Shown here one piece after another: positions 43,731 to 53,689 of a stretch of 64,000 nt of DNA. How positions within the stretch are numbered: position 1 is the stretch's first letter; each line of letters begins with the position of its first letter. Source of the stretch: Bacteroidota bacterium (GTDB lineage: Bacteria > Bacteroidota > Ignavibacteria > Palsa-1295); NCBI GenBank assembly GCA_021324735.1, contig JAJPIO010000001.1:19325-83324 (forward strand). Direction: 5' to 3'. Below the pieces are notes generated by a model. It was not told the origin of the DNA and made no database searches. It was given only the letters and a program-made list of their open reading frames with translations. The position numbers and the translations under genes are program-made.

Positions 43731-44615
43731 TTACTTTTTGCCACCACGAGTGATCGCGGAGATCACTTTATCAACGTAGGACTTTTGCTCCGGTGGAAGC
43801 TCGATATCACTGGAAGTATGAGCATTTTTTAGCTGAGCGCCAGTGAGCCCGAAGCGGCGTTCGCGTTTTTGATACTCGCGAACAGCTTCGTAAAGATGCT
43901 CACGGCGGAAATCCGGCCAAAGCGTTTTTGTAATATGAAGCTCGCTATAGGCTAATTCCCAAAGGAGAAAATTTGAAAGTCGAAGTTCGCCGGAAGTGCG
44001 AATAAGCAGATCGGGATCGGGAAGATCGTTGGTTGTAAGTGCTTGATGGATCGTCTCTTCAGAAATATCTTCCGGAGAAATTTTTCCGCTACGGACCTCG
44101 AGTGCAATTGATTGCATCGCACGCACGAGATCCCATCGTCCGGAGTAGCTGAGAGCAAGCGTAAGAGTCAAGCCTTTATTATTAGCTGTTCGCTCGATCG
44201 CGCTTGAAAGCTCTTGTTGCACGAGCTTGGGAAGAAGTGAGGTCTGGCCAATTGTTTTTAGCCGGACACCATTCTGCAGCATCTCTTGCAACTCTTCTCG
44301 CAACATCTTAACGAGCAATCGGAAGAGCATTGAGACTTCGCGTTGTGGACGACGCCAGTTCTCGGTCGAAAACGCATAGACGGTGAGGAAGTCGATACCA
44401 AGTTCTCGCGATGAGCGCGTCACATCGCGAAGACTTGCAATGCCGGCCTGATGTCCTGCCGCTCGAGGCAGACCGCGTTCTTCCGCCCACCGGCCGTTGC
44501 CATCCATGATGACGGCAATATGCTTCGGCAATTTGCCAAGCGAGCGTAATTCTTGCTGAACGCGCTTATCGTCTTCTGATTGTTGATACGGCTCGGGGCC
44601 TAAAAATTTTCTCAC
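43731..44615 (-). CDS. uppS: Undecaprenyl pyrophosphate synthase
   Basis: 294 residues starting GTG at 44615. UppS adds isopentenyl units to farnesyl pyrophosphate to make the C55 lipid that carries cell-wall and LPS precursors. MDGNGRWAEERGLPR (about 37-50), YAFSTENWRRPQREV (about 80-94) and the RTSGELRLSNFLLWE block (about 208-222) are characteristic. Two extra stretches are present, an N-terminal lead of about 30 residues and a C-terminal tail after residue 255. It lies close to glmM, another envelope-precursor gene. Confidence 0.93.
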   Translation of the reverse strand: MRKFLGPEPYQQSEDDKRVQQELRSLGKLPKHIAVIMDGNGRWAEERGLPRAAGHQAGIASLRDVTRSSRELGIDFLTVYAFSTENWRRPQREVSMLFRLLVKMLREELQEMLQNGVRLKTIGQTSLLPKLVQQELSSAIERTANNKGLTLTLALSYSGRWDLVRAMQSIALEVRSGKISPEDISEETIHQALTTNDLPDPDLLIRTSGELRLSNFLLWELAYSELHITKTLWPDFRREHLYEAVREYQKRERRFGLTGAQLKNAHTSSDIELPPEQKSYVDKVISAITRGGKK

Positions 44616-44661
44616 TATGACCGTTAATCAGGCAAGTGGCGCAATGGTTCACAGGTAAAAA

Positions 44662-45126
44662 TCAGGGAGCGACACACGTGAAGGAGCCTGTCAAAGTATG
44701 CTCACTCGAGTCATTTCCAATAAGGTGAAATCCGAAATAGCCACTAATGCTATCCTTAGCAATTGCAGTCATCGTGACGGTGCCGGAATTGGCGCCATAC
44801 TCGAGACCTGGCCAAACATTCTCCAGCCCTATCGCACACCAAATATCTCGATATCGTGTCTCGCCCTTGTAATAGGTCATCAAGCTATCTTCACCGGGGC
44901 AGCCAATACCCAACGAGAATGGAAACGGTCTGGAAGAGAAGTGCGCATCAAAATTAACGTATTGTCCATGACCAATCGCTCCATAATAGTGAGGATCCTG
45001 ATCGGCATCATAAGCCTTCCCATCGAGCATTATATGCATGTACCCTTGTGGCTTCAGCGTGGGGTCATTAATGCCGCTACGACAGCCAACGATCAAAAAG
45101 GCACTTAAAAGGACGAGCTTTTTCAT
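44662..45126 (-). CDS. Small putative lipoprotein
   Basis: 154 residues from the ATG at 45126 (MKKLVLLSAFLIVGCRSG), giving a classical lipoprotein signal with Cys15 in the lipobox IVGC. An ATG at 45180 would add 18 residues without effect and would overlap the glmM stop. The mature part has conserved-looking Gly- and aromatic-rich segments (HYYGAIGHGQYVNF, FSLGIGCPGEDS, YFGFHLIGN) and two Cys that may pair. I do not recognise the family. It starts near the glmM stop on the same strand. Confidence 0.65.
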   Translation of the reverse strand: MKKLVLLSAFLIVGCRSGINDPTLKPQGYMHIMLDGKAYDADQDPHYYGAIGHGQYVNFDAHFSSRPFPFSLGIGCPGEDSLMTYYKGETRYRDIWCAIGLENVWPGLEYGANSGTVTMTAIAKDSISGYFGFHLIGNDSSEHTLTGSFTCVAP

Positions 45127-45167
45127 CTCATGTAGAAGACATCGCCCTATAAGAACCCTCATATTTA

Positions 45168-46529
45168 CTAAGAGTTGCACGCGGCAATTAATGACTTCGC
45201 TTCTTCCGTGGTGGGTGCTTCTGCGATAATTCGAATGATGGGCTCCGTATTACTAGCACGGGCTTGTAGCCAGGAATTATCAAAATCGAATCGGATGCCG
45301 TCTTCGCGATTTATACTTTTCGCCTTACCAGCAAATTTATTTGAGAGATCGGACAAAACCGAATTAACCTGTTCAGCATTTGTAAGCGCGATCTTCGATT
45401 TTACGATCTCATATTGAGGTAGCTCTTTGCGTTTCTGAGAAATCGGTCCGCCAAATTCTGCCAACGCCGAAAGCGCAAGAGCAACACCAACGAGCGAATC
45501 GCGACCCAGATGTACAGAAGGCAGGATAACTCCACCCGATCCCTCACCACCAATAATGGCACCGACATCTCGCATCTTTTTAGCGACGTTGATCTCGCCA
45601 ACCGGAGTACGGATCACTCTAGCATCATAGTTGGTAGCGATGTCCTCGATTGCTCGAGTGGTCGAAAGATTTACCACGACCGTCTGGCCTTTTGGCGAAT
45701 GCTTTAGCACATGCTCCGCGCAAAGGGCTATTGTATTCTCCTCGATAAACGGCTCGCCGTTCTCCATTATCATAACGAGACGATCCGCATCGGGATCAAC
45801 TACGATTCCGAGATCAGCTTTTTCGCGAAGGATCGCTTCTTTGAGCGATGTTAGATTTTCAGGTATTGGCTCCGGTCTGTGAGGAAAAATGCCAGAGGCG
45901 TCACATGATAGTTCAACCACGTCCGCAACGCCAAGGCTATGAAGTAAGCGCGGATGAATAAGTGAACCGGATGCATTAACGCAATCGAGTACTACCCGAA
46001 AATTTCTGGAGGCGATCTTCTCTCGATCGACAAATGGAATATCGAGCACCGCTTGGATGTGATCGTCTACAAGATCGCGGGCATCGAGAATATCACCGAA
46101 CTCTACGACCGGCACCGGCTGAGGCTTGCCGGTATCGACGATATCCCACAGCGTGCGATTCTCTTCCGCATCCAGGAAAAGCCCCGTTTGCGCGACGAAC
46201 TTCATTCCATTCCACTCGCTCGGATTATGGCTCGCGGTTATGCATATTCCTCCGACGACTTCCGCCCCAAGTTCGACAGCCATTTGCACGGTGGGAGTTG
46301 GCACAACCCCCAGAGCGAGAACATCGCAACCGCACATTGCAAGCGTTTGTCGGCAGACCTCATAAAATAGTGCTCCGCCAAGCCGGCCATCATACCCTAC
46401 GGCAATGGTACCTTTGAAATCATGATACTGTGCGAAGCTGGCAGCGTAACGAGCGACCACTTCCGCGGAGAGACCATTATCGTCCTCTCCGATCGTGCCG
46501 CGAAGTCCCGAAATAGAGCGTATTAACAA
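45168..46529 (-). CDS. glmM: Phosphoglucosamine mutase-type sugar phosphomutase
   Basis: 453 residues, starting TTG at 46529 (MLIRSISGLRGTIGE). The protein has the catalytic serine loop TASHNPSEWNG (about 98-108), the magnesium loop DPDADR (about 245-250), a sugar-binding GEGSGG (about 319-324), and a C-terminal phosphate loop RASNTEP (about 430-436). Family members interconvert glucosamine-6- and -1-phosphate or related sugars. GlmM supplies UDP-GlcNAc for peptidoglycan and lipid A, which fits the surrounding genes, but a phosphomannomutase/phosphoglucomutase is not excluded. Confidence 0.85.
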   Translation of the reverse strand: MLIRSISGLRGTIGEDDNGLSAEVVARYAASFAQYHDFKGTIAVGYDGRLGGALFYEVCRQTLAMCGCDVLALGVVPTPTVQMAVELGAEVVGGICITASHNPSEWNGMKFVAQTGLFLDAEENRTLWDIVDTGKPQPVPVVEFGDILDARDLVDDHIQAVLDIPFVDREKIASRNFRVVLDCVNASGSLIHPRLLHSLGVADVVELSCDASGIFPHRPEPIPENLTSLKEAILREKADLGIVVDPDADRLVMIMENGEPFIEENTIALCAEHVLKHSPKGQTVVVNLSTTRAIEDIATNYDARVIRTPVGEINVAKKMRDVGAIIGGEGSGGVILPSVHLGRDSLVGVALALSALAEFGGPISQKRKELPQYEIVKSKIALTNAEQVNSVLSDLSNKFAGKAKSINREDGIRFDFDNSWLQARASNTEPIIRIIAEAPTTEEAKSLIAACNS

Positions 46530-46539
46530 GGATAAATTT

Positions 46540-46598
46540 GAATGATGAATTACGAGCTACCTAAACCATAGACTTCCATAATTCATCATTCTTAATTT
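46540..46598. repeat. Intergenic inverted repeat (gaatgatgaatta type)
   Basis: gaatgatgaatta (about 46540-46552) pairs with taattcatcattc (46579-46591). Related sequence occurs at 11235-11330 and 61396-61470. It lies between floA and glmM. Confidence 0.6.
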
Positions 46599-47618
46599 TT
46601 ACGAAGTGCTCTGCGTTGCGCCGGCTGCCGGTGTCGTACCGCTATCTGGCGTACCGCCTTCCGCGATAGACTTCCGCATATTGGTGTCAGCCTGTATGTT
46701 CTGCAGATTGTAATAATCGAGTACTCCGAGATGACCGGAGCGGAATGCTTCGGCGATCGCCATTGGAATTTGTGCTTCTGCTTCGACAAGCTTTGCGCGC
46801 ATTTCCTGTACGCGGGCTTTCATTTCCTGCTCAGTTGCAACCGCAGCCGCTCGACGTTCTTCCGCTCTCGCCCGCGCGATCTTTAACTCCGCTTCGGCCT
46901 GATCGCTCTGCAGTTTGGCACCGATGTTATCACCAATAAATACGTCCGCAATATCGATCGAAAGGATTTCAAATGCAGTACCAGCATCGAGTCCTTTATC
47001 GAGCACAACTTTCGAAATGCGATCCGGATGCTCGAGCACATCTTTATGGGATTCCGATGTACCGATCGTCGTAACAATGCCTTCGCCGACACGCGCCAGG
47101 ATCGTTGCTTCACCGGCGCCACCAACGAGGCGTTCGATATTGGCACGGACCGTAACGCGCGCCACGACTCGAACCTGAATACCATTCTTCGCCACTGCCG
47201 GCACCTGCTGCGTTTCGATCACCTTCGGTGTGACCGAAAGCTTAACGGCTTCGAGCACATCTCGACCCGCAAGATCGATTGCGGCGGCACGATTGAAATC
47301 GAGATCGATATTCGCTTTGGCACCGCTGATGAGAGCGTTCACTACGCGAGGTACATTACCACCCGCGAGGTAATGCGCTTCGAGCTTCGGCAGATCGACC
47401 GGAATACCGGCTTTGAGCGCTGTGATCTTACTCCGTATAATGACGTCCGGCGGCACTTTGCGTAAGCGCATTCCGACGAGATCCGAAAAAATGCGAACGT
47501 GTACTCCGCTCGAAAGGGCTGTGATCCACAAGCCGAGTGGAATGAAGTAGAGGAAAAGGATCAGGAAAAATAGCGCCGCTACAACGATCAGGATGGCGGC
47601 TGGTCCGATTGCTGACAT
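46599..47618 (-). CDS. floA: Flotillin-like protein FloA
   Basis: 339 residues. An N-terminal membrane anchor (about 6-34), then the SPFH/FloA body: [65 protein letters not shown], and [21 protein letters not shown]; the C-terminal part is a long coiled coil rich in Ala, Glu and Arg (about 245-310). FloA scaffolds membrane microdomains at the inner membrane. The last 30 residues, rich in Gly, Thr and Ser, are not conserved. Faces a gap and repeats upstream of the division cluster. Confidence 0.93.
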   Translation of the reverse strand: MSAIGPAAILIVVAALFFLILFLYFIPLGLWITALSSGVHVRIFSDLVGMRLRKVPPDVIIRSKITALKAGIPVDLPKLEAHYLAGGNVPRVVNALISGAKANIDLDFNRAAAIDLAGRDVLEAVKLSVTPKVIETQQVPAVAKNGIQVRVVARVTVRANIERLVGGAGEATILARVGEGIVTTIGTSESHKDVLEHPDRISKVVLDKGLDAGTAFEILSIDIADVFIGDNIGAKLQSDQAEAELKIARARAEERRAAAVATEQEMKARVQEMRAKLVEAEAQIPMAIAEAFRSGHLGVLDYYNLQNIQADTNMRKSIAEGGTPDSGTTPAAGATQSTS

Positions 47619-47921
47619 AAATGGGTCGAGATTATAAGTCTCTCAAAAATACGGAGAAAAGCATGACTCGCCACTCATTCGATGCTCTTTCAACGCTCAC
47701 GTACTCGCAGCAATAGTTGGCAATATTGCGTGTGTTCGTTTAATATTCATAATTGCTATGGAAATTTCGCTGAATTCCACGATTATGAATTGGTTCATAT
47801 TTCTTGCCTTCGGCGTATGATTCGGCAGCCTGTACTTCGCAATTTTCCGCTAGGTGAACACATAGGCACCTATGCGGAAGTTCCGAACGGCTTTATATGG
47901 TCATTGACGCACAAAATATAA

Positions 47922-47955
47922 CGGGCCGCACCCAGCCTTGGAATGCGGCCCGCTA
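47922..47955 (-). terminator. GC-rich hairpin, possible terminator of the division cluster
   Basis: cgggccgca and tgcggcccg pair around a loop; on the minus strand a weak T-rich tract (ttatatttt) follows. It is the first such hairpin beyond the ftsZ stop. Confidence 0.5.
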
Positions 47956-48009
47956 TGATGAGACGATCGCTCGTCTTATCTGCCCCTACTTTTATTTTGC
48001 CATTATTCG

Positions 48010-48104
48010 CCGTGACCTAAAGGTCACGGCTACCATTGACTTTTATTTCGCTGTGACCTAAAGGTCACGGCTACAGAGCCGGACCGTGAAGGTCACAGCT
48101 ACCC
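48010..48104. repeat. Three tandem palindromes with a GTGACC...GGTCAC core
   Basis: cgtgacctaaaggtcacg (48011-48028), ctgtgacctaaaggtcacgg (48051-48070) and a shortened ccgtgaaggtcacag copy (48084-48098), each followed by gctac. They lie within 20 bp of the ftsZ stop. Confidence 0.75.
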
Positions 48105-48115
48105 ATTGGACCGGA

Positions 48116-49620
48116 TCAGTCCATGATGCGCTTGAGGAATGCTGGACGATCGTCGCGGTTGCGCGGCGATTCTTCGCGCCGCTCCGGTCGCGCCGGTTCA
48201 GCGACTACCTGCTGCTCATCCTCGGTCTCTTCGATCGGCGGAAGCGTAATGCCGCGGCGAAGATATGCCGGCTGATCGAAGTCCTTCAGGTCACGCGGTC
48301 CTGATGGTACGTGCTTCGTATCGCTCTTAGGCGTAAGCCGCGCGATATTGCCGACGTGCTCGGCATTGCTACGGATCGCTGCTCCGCTACGAGCCACGAG
48401 ATCGACCGATCCACGCTCGTATGTTTCGCGACGGTCCTTCTCTGTGAGTGTTCCGCGCGGTTTGTACATGCGCTCGATCTTCGGAAGTGGGATTTCCTCT
48501 TCGTCATCATGCGCATCCATAGTGGTTTCACGGAGCGCCTGTCCGCCGTAGGCCGGCTCCTCCATTGGTTGAGTGATACGCTCGACCCGCGGTTTTGCGG
48601 CCTCCTGCTGTATCGAATTGTTTCTCGGCACTTCACCATGGAGGCTAAGCCCCGTATACTTCGGACGAGAATTAAAGCCGGTCGCGATAACCGTGACCAT
48701 GATCTCGTCTTCCATCGAGTCATCGAGCACTGCGCCAAAGATGATGTTCGCATCGTCGCCAGCAGCATCGTGAATGATCTGCGTAGCTTCGCTCACTTCG
48801 AGCAGCGACATCGAGCGGCCACCCGTGATATTCACGAGCACGCCTTGCGCGCCCTGGATCTTTACACCCTCGAGTAACGGAGACGAAATAGCTTGCTCCG
48901 CAGCCAGTGTAGCGCGATGATCTCCGCGCCCAGACCCGATCCCATAAGTGCATCGCCCATCTCGCGCATAACGGTACGCACGTCGGCAAAGTCGACGTTG
49001 ATGTAGCCGTGCCGTGTGATGAGCTCGCTGATACCTCGCGTTGCATTATATAATACCTGATTGGCAAGCGAGAAGCCATCCAAAAAGGAAGTATTGGTTT
49101 CGACGAGTGCGAGCAGTTTCTGATTCGGAATGACGATCAGTGTGTCGACATTGCGGCGCAATTCCTCGATACCTTCTTCCGCCTGCTTCGAACGGCGTTT
49201 ACCTTCGAAGTGGAATGGACGAGTAACAATACCGACGACCAAAGCGCCGACGGACTTGGCAATGCCAGCTACCATTCCGGCGCCACCGGTGCCAGTGCCA
49301 CCGCCCATACCGGCCGTGACAAAGACCATGTCACTGCCTGCGAGCATACGCCCGATCTCTTCGCGATCTTCTTCGACCGCTTTACGGCCAACTTCCGGAT
49401 CGGCTCCGGCGCCGAGGCCCCGTGTTAAGTTCTTGCCGATCTGTAATTTGATCGGTGCATTGCTTTTTTCCAGTGCTTGCTGGTCGGTGTTGAGAACGCA
49501 AAATTCGACGCCTTCGAGACCTTTGTTGATCATCGAATTTACTGCGTTCGATCCGCCACCACCAATTCCGACGATCCGGATCTTCGCACCGTATTCTTGT
49601 TTCGTGTCGAGTTCTATCAT
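48116..49620 (-). CDS. ftsZ: Cell-division GTPase FtsZ, with apparent frameshift
   Basis: Read as one gene of about 500 residues interrupted by a single-base deletion near 48928-48931. The first part (49620 to about 48930) has the GTP-binding pieces GIGGGGSNAVNSM, NTDQQAL and the tubulin signature GGGTGTGGA (about 105-113), to DALMGSGLG. The expected next motif GDHRATLAAEQA continues in the -1 frame, joining the second part (TGGRSMSLLEVSEA, GDDANIIFGAVLDDSMEDEIMVTVIATGF), a Glu/Pro-rich linker and the C-terminal peptide DDRPAFLKRIMD that binds FtsA. FtsZ polymerises into the division ring. A homopolymer of C at the break suggests a sequence error. Confidence 0.88.
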
Positions 49621-49645
49621 AGGACTGAGTTAGAAAAAATCGTGA

Positions 49646-51049
49646 TTAGAGTTGCTCGAACCATTCCTTCATACGAGAGAAGATCGACCCGGCGCCCCCG
49701 CGCATAGGATCGTCTTCGTGTATCTCCGTAGTCGGTTCGTCGTAATTGACCGCCGGTGCTTCTTCGATATACTGCGCCGGCGAATGATGTTTAAAAGCGT
49801 AGAGAACAAGGCCGACCGCTGTCGAGAAGACTGGCGATTCGACCTCTTTTACGAGTCCGGCGCCAAAGCCCATCGGCATACCGATCTTGACGGGCATCTG
49901 GAATATCTCTTCAGCAAGTTCGCGAGTGCCATTCGTCATCGAGCCGCCACCGGTGAGGACGACACCTGCAGAGAGATGACGTGCATAACCGGAACGCTTG
50001 ATCTCCGCGAGTGCAAATTCGAGAATCTCTTCCATACGCGGTTGAATAACTCGCGCAAGCACCGACTTCGGAATTTCGCGCGGTTTACGTCCCGCAAGAC
50101 CTGGGAGCTGAATTACTTCGTCGCGCAGAATATGCGATACGACGGCACATCCATATTCGCGTTTTAACCGCTCGGCCTGGTCACCGAGTATTCCAAGTCC
50201 CTTTCGAATATCGTCCGTTACTTTTTGGCCTGCAATCCCAATGACTGCCGTATGACGGATCGTGCGTTCTTCGAACACAGCGATGTCCGTCGTGCCACCG
50301 CCGATATCGACAAGCGCTACACCCACTTCTTTCTCTTCATCATCGAGTACTGCATAGCTCGAAGCAAGTGGTTCAAGAACGATGTCCCGGACGCGAAGTC
50401 CGGCACGTTCGACGCAGTTATGAATATTCTGTACGGCCGTTACCAGTCCGTTGATAATATGTACGCTTGCTTCCAGTCGTACACCGGACATTCCGATCGG
50501 TTCGTAGATACCATCCTGCCCATCGACAATGAACTCCTGCGGGATCACGTGGAGTATCTTGCGGTCCATCGGTAGATGAACTTTCTTTGTATCCTCGATC
50601 AGCCGATCGACATCATCTTGCGTGATCGTCCGATCGAGATTCGAGATCGTTACTACACCGCGCGACTGAAACGATTGGATATGATCGCCCGCGATGCCGA
50701 CCACCACCTCGCGGATCTTTACTCCGCTCTGGGCTTCGGCCTCAGCGATTGCGCGCTCGATCGAGCGTACGGTCTTTTCAATATTGGTGACCACACCACG
50801 CGAGAGTCCATCCGCTGGTGCGTGTCCTACGCCGAGGATGGTCATGGTATGCGGCTCTTGTAGTGAAATTGCCGCGACGATGGCGCAGACTTTCGTCGTG
50901 CCGACATCCAGCCCCACAATGATCCTTCCTGCACCCAGCGCGCTGGGTACGCCAATCATCGGGGCAGAATTCATTGGCGTGGCGTAACCGCTGGCAGAAT
51001 AGTCGATGCCAGATTCGACTGGCTGGTCGCTCACTCGGGTTCGTTGCAT
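49646..51049 (-). CDS. ftsA: Cell-division protein FtsA
   Basis: 467 residues. An actin-fold ATPase that tethers FtsZ to the membrane: IIVGLDVGTTKVCAIV near residue 43, the SHS2/1C domain with GIAGDHIQSFQSRGVVTIS (about 115-135), VALVDIGGGTTDIAVF near 245, and GVVLTGGGSMTNG near 365. The C-terminus GSIFSRMKEWFEQL is the amphipathic membrane-targeting helix. About 38 residues precede the usual start; internal Met codons at about 26 and 31 are alternatives. The first codons overlap the stop of ftsQ by 19 bp. Confidence 0.95.
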   Translation of the reverse strand: MQRTRVSDQPVESGIDYSASGYATPMNSAPMIGVPSALGAGRIIVGLDVGTTKVCAIVAAISLQEPHTMTILGVGHAPADGLSRGVVTNIEKTVRSIERAIAEAEAQSGVKIREVVVGIAGDHIQSFQSRGVVTISNLDRTITQDDVDRLIEDTKKVHLPMDRKILHVIPQEFIVDGQDGIYEPIGMSGVRLEASVHIINGLVTAVQNIHNCVERAGLRVRDIVLEPLASSYAVLDDEEKEVGVALVDIGGGTTDIAVFEERTIRHTAVIGIAGQKVTDDIRKGLGILGDQAERLKREYGCAVVSHILRDEVIQLPGLAGRKPREIPKSVLARVIQPRMEEILEFALAEIKRSGYARHLSAGVVLTGGGSMTNGTRELAEEIFQMPVKIGMPMGFGAGLVKEVESPVFSTAVGLVLYAFKHHSPAQYIEEAPAVNYDEPTTEIHEDDPMRGGAGSIFSRMKEWFEQL

Positions 51050-52245
51050 GCTAAATAGTAGCGAGTAGTGTTGAACAAAGACGCACGCTGGCGTAATGAT
51101 CTGATCATTGCGTCAGCGGTTGTATGAGAAGCCGGTGCAGCTAACGCCGCAGTGCGGTTTCCTTTCGGTTTCAAAATTATTTGGTCCTTAAAGCGGGCGT
51201 CGACATAGAGCGTACCACCCGTGCGAAGCTGCGGCTGCAGCTTCGACTTCCATAGCTTCGCGAGCAACGCGAGTTGTCGATTAAAGAGCGGCGTACTGGC
51301 CTCTTTTGCCTTCTCCGCTGCTGACTGTGTTTGCTCTTCGATCGCTGTTTTGAACGGCTTATCGAACGGCGAGCCAATAAAGATCGGGGTCTGTGTTTCC
51401 GTCGTGTAGATCACATAGGCGCCGGTAGGCGTACGATGTAGTTCACCCACAGCACTCCTTAATGCTCCCGAGTCGAGCGAAGAGATCATCGAAACCATCT
51501 GCGCCATCGCCCGGTATCCCGCCGTATCGCGTTCGTTTACACCGCTAAGCAGTGGCACCTGCAGGAGCCGAGCCGGATCACGAAGACCGGCAATGAGCTT
51601 GGGCCTAAGCAGCAATCCATCCGCATCGATGATGTACGTTTCGCCGGACACATCCGAGCGAAGCATTGCGATCGGCTGCCGCTCTTCGATGGAAAGGACG
51701 AGTGTTTCTGGATTCGACTCACGCCGAACATGTGCATGACGGATGAAGGAATGCCGAAGCAATCGCTGTTCGATCGGTTTCAGATCGATCTTATAAAACG
51801 GTTGGCTGCGGTCGATAGCTGCGAGCGTAAGTACCTCTTCGCTTGTAAGAAGCTTAGCACCCTCTACTTTTACTAACGCCAGCGGAAGTGCTTTCTCTGA
51901 GCGCGATGCCATATACCAGATCGCCCCCAGAAGCCCGATAACGGCAAGGAATAGTACGCCGCCCCACCGGGTATGCTTCCATGAGGTCTCTTCTCCCTCT
52001 GCAACCGGTTGTTCTTCATGCTCTTTATCGGAGAGGAAGTCGGCAAGAACATCACGCTTATTTAGCGGCGGCTGAGCGCTCTCTTCTTCCGGCGTCTGCT
52101 GCTTTGGCTTGCCGAGCAATTCGCGCTCCTTCGCCTTGCCCGCTTTTTCCGCACCAAGATACTGGCGTGCGAGATCGTCCGGTTCTCGCGCCGGTAAATT
52201 GACATACTCTTTTCGCTCAGGTGGCGGCTGAATGATAAATTTCAT
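51031..52245 (-). CDS. ftsQ: Cell-division protein FtsQ/DivIB
   Basis: 404 residues. A cytosolic N-terminal segment of about 95 residues, rich in Glu, Lys and Pro, is followed by one membrane helix (about 97-117, GGVLFLAVIGLLGAIWYMAS), the POTRA domain (about 125-195, LVKVEGAKLLTSEEVLTLA, then YKIDLKPIEQRLLRHSFIRHAHVRRESNPETLVLSIEERQPIA) and the beta domain. FtsQ links the early and late divisome. A Ser/Ala/Lys-rich insertion near 300-320 is longer than usual. The stop overlaps ftsA. Confidence 0.88.
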   Translation of the reverse strand: MKFIIQPPPERKEYVNLPAREPDDLARQYLGAEKAGKAKERELLGKPKQQTPEEESAQPPLNKRDVLADFLSDKEHEEQPVAEGEETSWKHTRWGGVLFLAVIGLLGAIWYMASRSEKALPLALVKVEGAKLLTSEEVLTLAAIDRSQPFYKIDLKPIEQRLLRHSFIRHAHVRRESNPETLVLSIEERQPIAMLRSDVSGETYIIDADGLLLRPKLIAGLRDPARLLQVPLLSGVNERDTAGYRAMAQMVSMISSLDSGALRSAVGELHRTPTGAYVIYTTETQTPIFIGSPFDKPFKTAIEEQTQSAAEKAKEASTPLFNRQLALLAKLWKSKLQPQLRTGGTLYVDARFKDQIILKPKGNRTAALAAPASHTTADAMIRSLRQRASLFNTTRYYLACNEPE

Positions 52246-52393
52246 TCTTGTTTATTTCTCCACTGTTGCGTTCCGTACATTCTTATAAATGCAACGGAGC
52301 GCAAAGCCGTAAGCTTTGCGGTCGTTGAAAAATGGAATTAGTGAGTAAAGCGGTGAGAATCCGCTCGCGACAAAGTGGCGGCGTCTTGTGAGA

Positions 52394-53689
52394 CTATTCT
52401 ACTGTAGCTTCTGCTTCAACGGGTTGTTCTTCGGTGACCAGTGCTTCTTCAGTGGAAGAAATCTCTTCCGAAGAAGCCTCGGCATGATGTTCCGGTGGAC
52501 GGTAGCCGAGTCCATAGATCCAACCTTCGAGTTGTATCTGCGGATCGTCATAGATCGCTCGGTTATAATCGCGCAGCGGACGGTGGCGACGGTCCGCACG
52601 AAGCTCCGTTTTGATGATGCCAAGAAGAGTGAAAAGAACTCGCTGTGCTTCGGGACTCCGCGCAGCCCATTCACGAGCGGCATTCGGAATATCCCATCCA
52701 AAATCTTCATAGCTCGCAAGCTGCTTCGCTACATCACTTGCTTCGAGTTGCTCACCGGAGTCGTAGAGCCAGGGTAACGCTTCGACTATCGTCACCGCCT
52801 TGGGTGACGACATCGGCCAGATGGCAACGTCGTGTGGTCGCGCATCCAGTAATTGATCGAGCATCGCTAAACCGACCAGGGTACCGCGCCCACGACTATC
52901 GCGTCCGCTAAACTCATAGCGGCGTGTGAGCCGGTTATACCCGATCTGGATCGTACTCATCAGGTTCGGTCCGGCCACTTTACGAAGCGGGAAATCGGTA
53001 CGGCGATAGCGCTCTGCTAACGAGCGCTGCTCGTGTGGCGGCAAGCCCTTCTTGCTAAAATTCCAACCCCAATCATCGAAGCGTTGAGTGCGTCGGCGTT
53101 TCTCGGTCGGGCTGCTTTCGTCGAGCTTCGACTCGCGATAGCGGCCCAGCTTTTCGACCCATACGCGAACACCATCCTCGACATTCTTCTTCAGATCTTC
53201 CCGAACGTGGGCGATGAGTCCGCGCCAATCCGAAATCTTATCTGTCTCTTTAAGGAGGTCGAAGAATGGAGCGGGAAAGCTAAAGTTAAAATCGAAAGCG
53301 ATGAGATACGGTCCTTGCTTCGGATCGAGTGCGATAAGTCGATCGAGAATTTCCTTACGGGTACGGACCTTATCGAACTCCGTGACAACGATCCACTCGC
53401 CATCGCTTTCGGCTTCGGCCCAAAACATGGTATCGACCGGCTCACGAGCGCCGGACCAACCGATCGAAATGAAGCGCTTGAATGCGGCTGTCTTGCGACC
53501 CCGCTGTTTTTTCTGTTGCGGTTTTCGACGAGTGTTTTTTCGCTCGCGCATTGGCTCCCTCTGTGCAGCTTCTGATACCACTTCTTCTGTAGTCTCGGGT
53601 GCCACTGCTTCTACAGTCTCGGATACCTCTGCTTCTGCAGTAGGCTCTGCTCTTTGTTCTTCGTGTTCGACCTGTTCGACTTCGTTCAT
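52394..53689 (-). CDS. RNase-H-fold (DUF429-like) protein inside the division cluster
   Basis: 431 residues. The first 70 are charged and low complexity (Glu/Val/Ala, then Arg/Lys-rich), as are the last 35. The middle resembles DUF429-like predicted nucleases with an RNase H fold: W78-S-G-A81 with a strand before it (FISIGWSGAREP), then L-I-A131-F-D-F-N-F-S-F-P-A140, supplying an acidic residue, and later GRGTLVGLAMLDQLLDARPHDVAIWPM. The enzymatic role is unproven. It overlaps murC by four bases (ATGA) and precedes ftsQ by 148 bp; no such gene is usual in this cluster. Confidence 0.6.
   Translation of the reverse strand: MNEVEQVEHEEQRAEPTAEAEVSETVEAVAPETTEEVVSEAAQREPMRERKNTRRKPQQKKQRGRKTAAFKRFISIGWSGAREPVDTMFWAEAESDGEWIVVTEFDKVRTRKEILDRLIALDPKQGPYLIAFDFNFSFPAPFFDLLKETDKISDWRGLIAHVREDLKKNVEDGVRVWVEKLGRYRESKLDESSPTEKRRRTQRFDDWGWNFSKKGLPPHEQRSLAERYRRTDFPLRKVAGPNLMSTIQIGYNRLTRRYEFSGRDSRGRGTLVGLAMLDQLLDARPHDVAIWPMSSPKAVTIVEALPWLYDSGEQLEASDVAKQLASYEDFGWDIPNAAREWAARSPEAQRVLFTLLGIIKTELRADRRHRPLRDYNRAIYDDPQIQLEGWIYGLGYRPPEHHAEASSEEISSTEEALVTEEQPVEAEATVE

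Larger units (their letters stand above)
47619..48115. other. Intergenic region with tandem palindromic repeats
   Basis: 497 bp without a credible gene. It holds a hairpin with GC-rich stem at 47923-47953, a short agacga/tcgtct hairpin near 47961-47976 and three related palindromes at 48011-48103. See separate entries. Confidence 0.6.

Noticed and set aside
47682..47921. 79-residue frame between floA and ftsZ
   Set aside because: Cys/Asn/His-rich sequence with no start signal or similarity; lies in repeat-bearing intergenic DNA.
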